64,000 bases of DNA from positions 3,543,001-3,607,000 of the forward strand of contig NZ_CP036533.1 in the NCBI RefSeq assembly GCF_024585265.1, given 5' to 3'. Both the position numbers and the translations under genes were made by a program. Of this stretch, positions 42,057 through 49,817 are shown piece by piece. The stretch comes from Bradyrhizobium sp. WBAH42. GTDB taxonomy: Bacteria > Pseudomonadota > Alphaproteobacteria > Rhizobiales > Xanthobacteraceae. The stretch's first letter is position 1; each line of letters opens with the position of its first letter. The notes under the pieces were generated by a model that searched no databases, was not told the origin of the DNA, and saw only the letters and a program-made list of their open reading frames with translations.

Positions 42057-43301
42057 ATGACGATGACTCGCCGCGATGTACTGCTCGGAGCCACCGCCGC
42101 CGCTGCGCTGCTGCCATTAGCTGCGCGCCCGCAAACGTCTGAAGTGGTGATTGGCGCAACCTATCCCCTGTCGGGCTCCGGCGCGCAGGTGGGTGTCGAT
42201 GCGCAGCGTGCTTTCGAGACCGCGATCGACATCATCAATAACGACCAGGATTTCGATCTTCCGCTGGCAAAGGGCGCAGGTTTGCCCGGTCTCGGCGGTG
42301 CCAAGATCCGTATTGTCTATGCCGACACCCAGGGCGATCCGCAGAAGGGGCGCGCCGAAGCCGAGCGGCTGATCACGCAGGAAAAGGTCTGCGCCATCCT
42401 CGGTTCCTATCAGAGCGCAGTCGCGGTCACGATCAGCCAGATCTGCGAACGCTACCAGACCCCGTTCATCTCGGCGGACAACTCCTCGCCGAGCCTGCAT
42501 CGCCGCGGTCTGAAGTATTATTTCCGCGCCTCGCCGCATGACGAGATGTTCTCGGCCGGGATGTTCGACTTCCTCGATGCGATGAAGAAGAAGGGCGCCA
42601 AGGCCAACACGCTGGCGCTGTTCCACGAAGATACCATCTTCGGCACCGACTCCGCCAACGCGCAGACCAAGCTCGCGACCGAGCGCGGCTACAAGATCGT
42701 CGCCGACATCAAGTACCGCGCCAACTCGCCGTCGCTGTCGGCCGAGGTGCAGCAGCTCAAGGCCGCCAATGCCGACGTGCTGATGCCTTCCAGCTACACC
42801 ACCGACGGCATCCTCTTGGTCAAGACCATGGCCGAACTCGGCTACAAGCCGAACGCCATCGTGGCGCAGGCCGCCGGCTTCTCCGAGAAGGCGCTGTACG
42901 ACGCAGTCGGCGACAAGCTCGAGGGTGCGATCACCCGCGGCAGCTTCTCGCTCGATCTCGCCGCCAAGCGGCCGATGGTCGGCAAGATCAACGATCTGTT
43001 CAAGGCGAAGTCGGGCAAGGATCTCAACGACAATACGTCGCGCCAGTTCATGGCCATGATCATCATGGCTGACGCCATCAACCGCGCCAAATCCACCGAG
43101 GGCGAGAAGATCCGTGACGCGCTGGCCGCGACCGAGATGCCGGGCGAGCAGACCATCATGCCCTGGAAGCGCGTCAAGTTCGACGAATCGGGCCAGAACA
43201 ACGATGCCGATCCGGTCCTGCTGCAATATGTCGGCGGCAAGTTCGTCACCATCTTCCCGTCGCAGGCGGCGGTGGCCGATGCAGTCTGGCCGATGAAGTA
43301 A
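42057..43301 (+). CDS. Branched-chain amino-acid-type ABC transporter, periplasmic binding protein
   Basis: A 414-residue Periplasmic_BP_6 (LivJ/K-like) protein. The N-terminus MTMTRRDVLLGATAAAALL looks like a Tat-type signal (twin Arg, hydrophobic core). Binding-protein segments are VVIGATYPLSGSGAQVG, SAVAVTISQICERYQTPFIS and YKPNAIVAQAAGF. Liv-like binding proteins outside true branched-chain uptake bind aromatic acids, amides or urea derivatives. It lies 94 bases after the DUF1445 gene and 32 bases before livH. Confidence 0.9.
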   Translation: MTMTRRDVLLGATAAAALLPLAARPQTSEVVIGATYPLSGSGAQVGVDAQRAFETAIDIINNDQDFDLPLAKGAGLPGLGGAKIRIVYADTQGDPQKGRAEAERLITQEKVCAILGSYQSAVAVTISQICERYQTPFISADNSSPSLHRRGLKYYFRASPHDEMFSAGMFDFLDAMKKKGAKANTLALFHEDTIFGTDSANAQTKLATERGYKIVADIKYRANSPSLSAEVQQLKAANADVLMPSSYTTDGILLVKTMAELGYKPNAIVAQAAGFSEKALYDAVGDKLEGAITRGSFSLDLAAKRPMVGKINDLFKAKSGKDLNDNTSRQFMAMIIMADAINRAKSTEGEKIRDALAATEMPGEQTIMPWKRVKFDESGQNNDADPVLLQYVGGKFVTIFPSQAAVADAVWPMK

Positions 43302-43333
43302 GCGATCAGGTTGCGGGCGGGGGACGAAGCGAC

Positions 43334-44212
43334 GTGACAGCAGAAACGATTATCCAGAGTCTTGCGAGCGGCCTGCTGATGGGGCTGCTTTACGGACTGA
43401 TCGCCGTCGGCCTGGCGTTGATCTTTGGCCTGATGGACGTCGTCAACTTCGCCCATGGCGAATTCCTGATGCTGGCGATGTACGTGACATTCTTCCTGTT
43501 CACGTTCTTCGCGATCGATCCACTGCTGTCGGCGCCGCTGGCCGCCGCCGCCCTGTTTGTCCTGGGGGCGGCGGTCTATCTCCTGATCGTGCGGTTTGCG
43601 ATGCGTGCCAAGGCCAATGTCGGCATGGTGCAGATCTTCGCCACCTTCGGCCTCGCCATCGTGATGCGGGGCCTCGCGCAGCTGTTCTTCACTGCCGACT
43701 ACCGCAGCGTTCCCAACTCATGGCTCGGCGGCAAGACGGTATCGGTCGCCGGGATCTACCTGCCGCAGCCGCAGCTGTTCGGCGCGCTGGTCGCGATCGC
43801 CGCGTTCGGCGGGCTCTATCTGTTCATCAACCGCACCGATTTCGGCCGCGCGCTGGAAGCGACCCGTGAAGATCCCGGCGCGGTGGCCCTCGTCGGTATC
43901 GACAAGAACCGCGTGTTCGCGCTCGGCTGGGGCCTCGGCGGTGCGCTGGTCGGGCTTGCCGGCGCCATCATGGCAACCTTCTTCTACATCTATCCCGACG
44001 TCGGCGCGTCCTTTGCGCTGATCGCCTATGTCACAGTCGCGCTCGGCGGCTTTGGCAGCGTGTTCGGCGCCTTCGCCGGCGGCATCGTCGTCGGCCTGGT
44101 CGAAGCCACCACCGCGTTGATCCTGCCGCCATCGCTGAAGTCGGTCGGCATTTACGCGGTCTATCTGCTCGTCGTGTTCATTCGGCCGCGTGGCCTGTTC
44201 GGGTCGATGTGA
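43334..44212 (+). CDS. livH: Liv-type ABC transporter permease LivH
   Basis: A 292-residue inner-membrane permease with about eight transmembrane helices. Typical LivH features are LLYGLIAVGLALIFGLMDVVNFAHGEF (in part GLALIFGLMDVVNFAHGE), RALEATREDPGAVALVGID and the C-terminal IRPRGLFG. Its stop overlaps the livM start by one base. Confidence 0.9.
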   Translation: MTAETIIQSLASGLLMGLLYGLIAVGLALIFGLMDVVNFAHGEFLMLAMYVTFFLFTFFAIDPLLSAPLAAAALFVLGAAVYLLIVRFAMRAKANVGMVQIFATFGLAIVMRGLAQLFFTADYRSVPNSWLGGKTVSVAGIYLPQPQLFGALVAIAAFGGLYLFINRTDFGRALEATREDPGAVALVGIDKNRVFALGWGLGGALVGLAGAIMATFFYIYPDVGASFALIAYVTVALGGFGSVFGAFAGGIVVGLVEATTALILPPSLKSVGIYAVYLLVVFIRPRGLFGSM

Positions 44213-45192
44213 TGGACAAGCAATTCGTCGCGCGGCGCCGCCGCGACCTCATTACCGCCGCCGGACTTGCGGCCGTCGCCGCGATCGTGCCGCTGTTCGT
44301 CAAGGACGTCTACGTCCAGAACATCATGGTGCTGACGCTGATGTACGCGGCGTTATCGCAGAGCTGGAACATCCTGTCCGGCTATTGCGGGCAGATATCG
44401 CTCGGACACGCGCTGTATTTCGGGCTCGGTGCCTACACCACCGCGCTGCTGTTCACCAAGTTCGGCGTGCTGCCCTGGTTCGGCATGATCGCCGGCGGGT
44501 TGATCTCCGCCGCAATCGCGATGGCGCTGGGCTATCCTTGCTTCCGCCTCGGCGGCCACTACTTTGCGATCGCCACCATCGTGATCGCCGAGATCGGATT
44601 GCTGCTGATCCAGAACTGGGACTGGGCCGGTGCGGCCCTCGGCATCGACATTCCCGTGCGCGGCGACAGCTGGCTGAAATTCCAGTTCACGCGCTCGAAA
44701 CTGCCATACTTCTACTTCGCGCTGGTGCTCGCCTGCGTTGCCTGGTTCGTCACCTGGTGGCTGGAAGATTCCAAATGGGGCTATTGGTGGCGCGCAGTGA
44801 AGGACAACCCGCAGGCGGCCGAGAGCCTCGGCGTCGTCGTGTTCAATTCGAAGATGGGCGCGGCGGCGGTCTCCGCCTTCCTGGTCGCGGTCGGCGGCAG
44901 CTTCTATGCGCAGTTCGTTTCCTACATCGATCCCGGAAGCGTCATGGGCTTCCAGTTCTCGCTCTTGATGGCGCTGCCGGCAGTGCTTGGCGGCATCGGC
45001 ACGCTGTGGGGGCCGCTGCTTGGCGCCGTCATCCTGATCCCGATCACCGAGTTGACGCGCTCCTATATCGGCGGCTCCGGCCGCGGCGTCGACCTCATCG
45101 TCTACGGCGCGCTGATCATCCTGATCGCGCTCGCGCGGCCGGAAGGGCTGGTCGGCCTGTTCTCGCGCCGGCGCAAGGAGGCCACGCGATGA
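44212..45192 (+). CDS. livM: Liv-type ABC transporter permease LivM
   Basis: A 326-residue second permease with LSGYCGQISLGHALYFGLGA and RAVKDNPQAAESLGV, both typical of LivM, and a hydrophobic profile of eight to ten helices. ATG 44212 overlaps livH (TGATG) and its stop overlaps livG (ATGA), so the transporter genes are translationally coupled. Confidence 0.9.
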   Translation: MDKQFVARRRRDLITAAGLAAVAAIVPLFVKDVYVQNIMVLTLMYAALSQSWNILSGYCGQISLGHALYFGLGAYTTALLFTKFGVLPWFGMIAGGLISAAIAMALGYPCFRLGGHYFAIATIVIAEIGLLLIQNWDWAGAALGIDIPVRGDSWLKFQFTRSKLPYFYFALVLACVAWFVTWWLEDSKWGYWWRAVKDNPQAAESLGVVVFNSKMGAAAVSAFLVAVGGSFYAQFVSYIDPGSVMGFQFSLLMALPAVLGGIGTLWGPLLGAVILIPITELTRSYIGGSGRGVDLIVYGALIILIALARPEGLVGLFSRRRKEATR

Positions 45193-45920
45193 CCGCGCTA
45201 CTCGAAACCCGCGGCGTCTGGCAGCGCTTCGGCGGTCTGATCGCCAACAGCGACGTCTCGATCTCGGTCGGCCGCGGCGAGATCGTCGGCCTGATCGGCC
45301 CGAACGGCGCCGGCAAGTCGACGCTGTTCAATCTGATCGCCGGCGTGTTGCCGCCAACCCAGGGCTCGATCATCTTCGACGGCGAGGACGTCACGACTCT
45401 GCCGGCGGCCGCGCGCTGCCAGCGCGGGATCGGGCGCACCTTCCAGGTGGTCAAAAGCTTCGAGACGATGACGGTCATCGACAACGTCATCGTCGGCGCT
45501 CTCGTGCGCAACACCGTGATGCGCGAGGCGCGCCGTAAGGCGCATGAGGTGCTGGAATTCACCGGGCTCGCCGCGCGCGCCGACGTGCTCGCGAGCGACC
45601 TGGTGCCGGCCGAAAAGCGCCGCCTCGAAGTCGCACGGGCGCTTGCGACCGAACCGAAGCTGCTGCTGCTCGACGAGTGCCTCACTGGCCTCACGCCGAC
45701 CGAGGCGCAGACCGGCGTTGCCCTGGTGCGCAAGGTGCGCGATGCCGGTATCACCGTGCTGATGGTCGAGCACGTCATGGAGATCGTGATGCCGCTGGTC
45801 GACCGCGCCATTGTGCTCGACCTCGGCAAGGTGCTGGTCGAGGGCAAGCCCGCCGACGTCGTGCGCGATCCCAAGGTGATCAAGGCATATCTGGGAGATC
45901 GTCATGCTGTCGGTGCGTGA
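45189..45920 (+). CDS. livG: Liv-type ABC transporter ATPase LivG, divergent signature motif
   Basis: A 243-residue ATPase. Walker A is GPNGAGKST (37-45), Walker B ends in LLLLDEC with Asp162 and Glu163, and the switch His is in VEHVM. The ABC signature, normally LSGGQ or LAYGQ, reads DLVPAEKRRLEVAR (137-150), with no Gly or Ser. Some LivG subgroups are known to deviate here. It overlaps livM by four bases and livF by 17. Confidence 0.9.
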   Translation: MTALLETRGVWQRFGGLIANSDVSISVGRGEIVGLIGPNGAGKSTLFNLIAGVLPPTQGSIIFDGEDVTTLPAAARCQRGIGRTFQVVKSFETMTVIDNVIVGALVRNTVMREARRKAHEVLEFTGLAARADVLASDLVPAEKRRLEVARALATEPKLLLLDECLTGLTPTEAQTGVALVRKVRDAGITVLMVEHVMEIVMPLVDRAIVLDLGKVLVEGKPADVVRDPKVIKAYLGDRHAVGA

Positions 45921-46608
45921 AGTCACCACCGCCTATCAGGGCCTGGTCGCGATCTCCGCGGTCTCGATCGAGGTGGAGAAGGGCGAGATCGTCTGCGTCG
46001 CCGGCGCCAACGGCGCGGGCAAGTCGACGTTGCTCAAATCCATCGCCGGTGCCGAACGCCCGCGTTCGGGCACCGTGACGTTCGACGGCAAACGCCTCGA
46101 CGGCATGGCGCAGCATCACATCACGGCCACCGGCATCGCCTATGTGCCGGAAAACCGCCGCCTGTTCCCGCGCCTGTCGGTCCGCGACAATCTTCGCCTC
46201 GGCAGCTATCTCTACCGCGGCGAGGCGGACCGCGAGGCGCCGCTCGATCTCGTTTTCAACCTGTTCCCGCGCCTTCAGGAGCGTTTGGAGCAGCGCGCCG
46301 AGACGCTCTCTGGCGGCGAGCAGCAGATGCTCGCCATCAGCCGCGCCCTGATGACGCGACCGCGGCTGTTGATGCTGGACGAGCCCTCGCAAGGAATCAT
46401 GCCGAAACTGGTGGACGAGATCTTCCAGGCGGTGAAGCGCATCCGCGACGCCGGAATGACGGTGCTGATCGTCGAGCAGCGCATGGCCGAGTGCCTGGAG
46501 ATCGCCGACCGCGCCTACATCCTGCAGACCGGCCGCGTGCTGATGCAGGGCCGGTCCGCGGAGATCAAGGGCAATCCCGACGTGAGGAAGGCGTATCTCG
46601 GATTGTAG
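45904..46608 (+). CDS. livF: Liv-type ABC transporter ATPase LivF
   Basis: A 234-residue ATPase with Walker A GANGAGKST (34-42), a normal signature LSGGEQQ (135-141), and Walker B LLMLDEP (Asp159, Glu160). It pairs with LivG, so each composite ATP site would combine one normal and one degenerate signature. It closes the operon; the convergent small gene ends 17 bases away. Confidence 0.9.
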   Translation: MLSVREVTTAYQGLVAISAVSIEVEKGEIVCVAGANGAGKSTLLKSIAGAERPRSGTVTFDGKRLDGMAQHHITATGIAYVPENRRLFPRLSVRDNLRLGSYLYRGEADREAPLDLVFNLFPRLQERLEQRAETLSGGEQQMLAISRALMTRPRLLMLDEPSQGIMPKLVDEIFQAVKRIRDAGMTVLIVEQRMAECLEIADRAYILQTGRVLMQGRSAEIKGNPDVRKAYLGL

Positions 46609-46624
46609 CCGCGCGCTACGATCC

Positions 46625-47023
46625 CTATCCCGATTGCTTCTTGTTCCGATTCTTGCTTGCGCCGCGCAGCGTTGACGCGGGTGCCGAGGGTTGCCCGAAG
46701 CCATACATCTGAATGCAGGAGAGCAGGTCGACATAGCTTTCGATGCCACCGGCGGAGGCCTCGGTGGTGCATTGGGTGCGAATTGTCTCCGGCGTTGTCG
46801 GCCAGATGGGCCCGAGCTGTTGCTGTGCGGTTTGCTCGTCGCTCATGCAGGCCTCGTAGGACTGCGGTTCGGTCAGCGACTTGTCGATCTCCTGAGTTGC
46901 CTTGCAGTTGGCCTCGACCTTGAGATCGGGGACGCCGCGCGTAGACGTCTGCGCGCTTGCGGAAAGTGGCAGGGCAATAAAGCAGGCGGCAGAGAGGAGG
47001 GTGCAGGATACTTTGAAATCCAT
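46625..47023 (-). CDS. Small secreted four-cysteine protein, unknown
   Basis: A 132-residue protein with a signal peptide (about residues 1-24, ending SASAQ). The mature part has four cysteines at positions 40, 59, 85 and 103, each near acidic or Gln-rich segments (SYEACMSDEQTAQQQLGPIW), enough for two disulfides. The tail is basic (SKNRNKKQSG). AGGAGA precedes the ATG. I recall similar small periplasmic proteins in Bradyrhizobium without assigned function. It is monocistronic and convergent with livF. Confidence 0.7.
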   Translation of the reverse strand: MDFKVSCTLLSAACFIALPLSASAQTSTRGVPDLKVEANCKATQEIDKSLTEPQSYEACMSDEQTAQQQLGPIWPTTPETIRTQCTTEASAGGIESYVDLLSCIQMYGFGQPSAPASTLRGASKNRNKKQSG

Positions 47024-47216
47024 GACAATTCTCCTGGCGATCGATGAAACAACTCCTTCAGTCAATTACAGGGGGATCATGTGCTCGCGATCCCGGTTAT
47101 GCAAATCAATTCCGGCAGTGTCAGACGGTGTCGTAGCCGATGAGCAAAGCGATATCCGGGGCCGCTGGTCCCACATATCGCTCCGCTCATGCGGGCTTCT
47201 CCGTCGCCACATCCTA

Positions 47217-47296
47217 CGTCATTGCGAGCGTAGCGAAGCAATCCAGAGTCTTTCCGCGGAGGGATTCTGGATTGCTTCGCTGCGCTCGCAGTGACG
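47217..47296. repeat. Palindromic interspersed repeat, family A copy 6
   Basis: Left end CGTCATTGCGAGCGTAGCG, right end CGCTGCGCTCGCAGTGACG, a slightly more diverged copy. It lies between the small secreted protein gene and otnC. The rest of the gap 47024-47216 shows nothing I can name. Confidence 0.85.
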
Positions 47297-47311
47297 AGGT
47301 TGGAGCGAGGC

Positions 47312-47998
47312 TCAATCGTCGTGCCCATGCTCCGGCAGCGTCACCCCGAACACCTTCACCAGATCCTTCACCTGCTCCGGCGACAGATACCGCGGGTTCA
47401 TCCCGCGCAGCAGCAGGTACAGCTTCGCCGTCTCCTCCAGCTCCTCCGTGGCGAACACGGCGGCTTCCAGCGTGTCGCCGGCAACGACCGGACCGTGATT
47501 GGCGAGCAGCACGGATGAATATTTCCCCGCCAGCCCCTTGATCGCATCCGCGACCGCGGGATCGCCGGGGCGGTAATAGGGCACGAGTGCGGTGGCGCCG
47601 CATTTCATCAGGTAATAGGCGGTCATCGGCGGCAGCGCGGCGCGCGGGTCGATCTCGGGGAGCATCGAGAGCGCGACCGAATGCGTGGAGTGCAGATGCA
47701 CGATGGCCCGCGCGCTTCCGCGCGTATCGTAGAGGGCCGTGTGCAGCGGAACTTCCTTGGTCGGCGCATCGCCCGAGACCAGCCGGCTCCCGCTATCCAG
47801 CCGTGACAGTTTTGCGGGATCGAGGAAACCGAGCGAGGCGTTGGTCGGCGTCACCAGCCAGCCTCCGTCGTCCAGCTTGACGCTGATATTGCCGGAGGAG
47901 CCTGGCGTCAGCCCGCGCTCGAACAGGGATCGTCCGAAGCGGCAAATCTCCTCGCGCAGCCTTGTTTCGTTGCTCGTTTCGGTTCTCATGGCCGTCAT
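47312..47998 (-). CDS. otnC: 3-oxo-tetronate 4-phosphate decarboxylase (class II aldolase family)
   Basis: A 228-residue class II aldolase/adducin-domain protein. Glu82 (TKEVPLHTAL) is the catalytic acid/base and His101/His103 (VHLHSTHS) with the later His in NHGPVVAG bind zinc; GLTPGSSGNISVKL is the phosphate loop. With ltnD, otnI and otnK next door, the family role is decarboxylation of 3-oxo-tetronate 4-phosphate to dihydroxyacetone phosphate. I chose the start at 47998 with AGCAGG upstream. It is divergent from ltnD across 107 bases. Confidence 0.85.
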   Translation of the reverse strand: MTAMRTETSNETRLREEICRFGRSLFERGLTPGSSGNISVKLDDGGWLVTPTNASLGFLDPAKLSRLDSGSRLVSGDAPTKEVPLHTALYDTRGSARAIVHLHSTHSVALSMLPEIDPRAALPPMTAYYLMKCGATALVPYYRPGDPAVADAIKGLAGKYSSVLLANHGPVVAGDTLEAAVFATEELEETAKLYLLLRGMNPRYLSPEQVKDLVKVFGVTLPEHGHDD

Positions 47999-48016
47999 GC
48001 CTGCTTGTCTCACGCT

Positions 48017-48053
48017 TTGGCAGCGCGGCCAAGCCGTGTTATTCGGTTGCCAA
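48017..48053. promoter_or_regulatory. Inverted repeat in the otnC-ltnD control region
   Basis: TTGGCA (48017-48022) and TGCCAA (48048-48053), 25-base spacer, in the divergent gap. Short arms, so only a weak candidate for a shared operator; no regulator gene is adjacent. Confidence 0.3.
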
Positions 48054-48105
48054 GCTGCCGCAAAAGGGCGGCCATCCGGGAAACGTTCGCAAGGGTCAGT
48101 TGCAT

Positions 48106-49023
48106 ATGTCCGCCTCCACGTCACAAAGTCAGCGTATCGCCGTCGTCGGGCTCGGTTCGATGGGATTTGGCATGGCGACCTCGCTCAAGCGCGCCGGCCA
48201 CGCCGTGACCGGCTGCGACGTCTCGGCGGATGCCGTCGCGCGCTTCGTGAAGGACGGCGGCGCGGGAGCCAAGACGCCGGCCGAAGCGGCCAAGGACGCC
48301 GATATCGTCGTCAGCGTCGTCGTCAATGCCGCGCAGACCGAGGCGATCCTGTTCGGCAAGGATGGCACCGCCGAGACCATGCCAAAGGACAGCGTCTTCG
48401 TCTCCTCGGCGACCATGGACCCGGATGTGGCGCGGCGCCTGGCTAAGCAGCTGGAGGCGACCGGCCGGCATTATCTGGATGCGCCGATCTCCGGCGGAGC
48501 ACAGCGCGCCGCGCAAGGCGAATTGACGATTCTTGCCTCCGGCAGCCCGGCCGCCTTTGCCAAAGCGCGGCCGGCGCTCGATGCCATGGCTGCCAAGCTC
48601 TACGAGCTCGGCGATGCCGCCGGGCAGGGCGCTGCGTTCAAGATGATCAATCAGCTGCTCGCCGGCGTTCACATCGCCGCCGCCAGCGAAGCGATTGCGT
48701 TCGCGGCCAAGCAGGGCCTCGACATCCGCAAGGTCTACGAGGTGATCACGGCCTCGGCCGGCAATTCCTGGATGTTCGAGAACCGCATGCCGCACGTGCT
48801 CGACGGCGACTACACGCCGCGCAGCGCGGTGGAGATCTTCGTCAAGGATCTCGGCATCATCCAGGACATGGCGCGCAGCGCCCGATTCCCGGTGCCGGTC
48901 TCCGCCGCCGCGCTCCAGATGTTCCTGATGACGTCGGCCGCCGGCATGGGCCGGGACGATGACGCATCGGTGGCGCGGATGTATGCGCAGGTCACCGGCG
49001 TCAAGCTGCCCGGCGACAAGTAA
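48106..49023 (+). CDS. ltnD: L-threonate dehydrogenase-type 3-hydroxyacid dehydrogenase
   Basis: A 305-residue beta-hydroxyacid dehydrogenase. NAD motif GLGSMG (15-20), substrate motif DAPISGGAQRAAQGEL (125-140) and catalytic Lys179 (AAFKMINQLL) are in place. In four-carbon acid pathways LtnD oxidises L-threonate to 2-oxo-tetronate. It is followed after 11 bases by otnI and then otnK, which supports this assignment over the related tartronate semialdehyde reductase or hydroxyisobutyrate dehydrogenase. Confidence 0.85.
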   Translation: MSASTSQSQRIAVVGLGSMGFGMATSLKRAGHAVTGCDVSADAVARFVKDGGAGAKTPAEAAKDADIVVSVVVNAAQTEAILFGKDGTAETMPKDSVFVSSATMDPDVARRLAKQLEATGRHYLDAPISGGAQRAAQGELTILASGSPAAFAKARPALDAMAAKLYELGDAAGQGAAFKMINQLLAGVHIAAASEAIAFAAKQGLDIRKVYEVITASAGNSWMFENRMPHVLDGDYTPRSAVEIFVKDLGIIQDMARSARFPVPVSAAALQMFLMTSAAGMGRDDDASVARMYAQVTGVKLPGDK

Positions 49024-49034
49024 GAGGACCTCCA

Positions 49035-49817
49035 ATGCCCCGTTTCGCCGCCAATCTCTCGATGATGTTCACCGAGGTGCCGTTCCTCGACCGCTTCGAC
49101 GCCGCTGCGCAAGCGGGCTTCACCGCGGTCGAGTTCCTGTTTCCCTACGAGCATCCCGCCGAGGCCGTCGGCGAGCGGCTCAAGCGCAACGGCCTGACCC
49201 AGGCGCTGTTCAACATGCCGCCGGGCGACTGGAACGCCGGCGAGAAGGGCTTTGCCGCGCTGCCATCACGCTTCTCCGATCTCAAGGCGAGCCTGGAGAC
49301 GGCACTGCCTTATGCCAAGGCGACCGGTGTCAAGCGCTTGCACCTGATGGCCGGCATCGCCAACCGCAGCGAGCGCGCCGCGATCGAGGCCTTCTACAAA
49401 TCGGTGGCCTGGGCTGCGGAATTCTTCGCGCCGCACGGCATCGACGTCGTTATCGAACCGATCAATGCGCGCAACGTGCCCGGCTACTTCCTCAACGATT
49501 TCGGCTTCGCGCGGGATCTGATCCAGGAGCTGAGGCTTGCGAACCTGAAACTCCAGTTCGACATCTATCACTGCCAGATCATCCATGGCGACGTCACCAT
49601 GCGCTTGCGCGAGATGATGCCGATCATCGGCCACATCCAGATCGCCAGCATTCCCTCGCGCAACGAGCCGGACGGCGAGGAGCTGAACTATCCGTTCCTG
49701 TTCGATGAGCTCGACCGGCTCGGCTATGCCGGCTTCGTCGGCTGCGAATACAATCCACGCGGTAAGACCACCGATGGCCTCGCCTGGTTCAAGCCCTATG
49801 CGGGAGTGAAGCCGTGA
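49035..49817 (+). CDS. otnI: 2-oxo-tetronate isomerase (hydroxypyruvate isomerase family)
   Basis: A 260-residue TIM-barrel sugar isomerase. Family segments are ANLSMMFTEVPFLDRFDAAA, FLFPYEHPA, VVIEPINARNVPGYFLNDF, LQFDIYHCQIIHGD and FVGCEYNPRGKT. OtnI converts 2-oxo-tetronate to 3-oxo-tetronate. AAGAGG precedes the start and the stop overlaps otnK (GTGA). Hydroxypyruvate isomerase is the alternative name, but the neighbours decide. Confidence 0.9.
   Translation: MPRFAANLSMMFTEVPFLDRFDAAAQAGFTAVEFLFPYEHPAEAVGERLKRNGLTQALFNMPPGDWNAGEKGFAALPSRFSDLKASLETALPYAKATGVKRLHLMAGIANRSERAAIEAFYKSVAWAAEFFAPHGIDVVIEPINARNVPGYFLNDFGFARDLIQELRLANLKLQFDIYHCQIIHGDVTMRLREMMPIIGHIQIASIPSRNEPDGEELNYPFLFDELDRLGYAGFVGCEYNPRGKTTDGLAWFKPYAGVKP

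Noticed and set aside
48017..48053. A firm operator for the threonate genes
   Set aside because: The arms are only six bases with a 25-base spacer and no regulator gene is adjacent, so it is listed only as a weak site.
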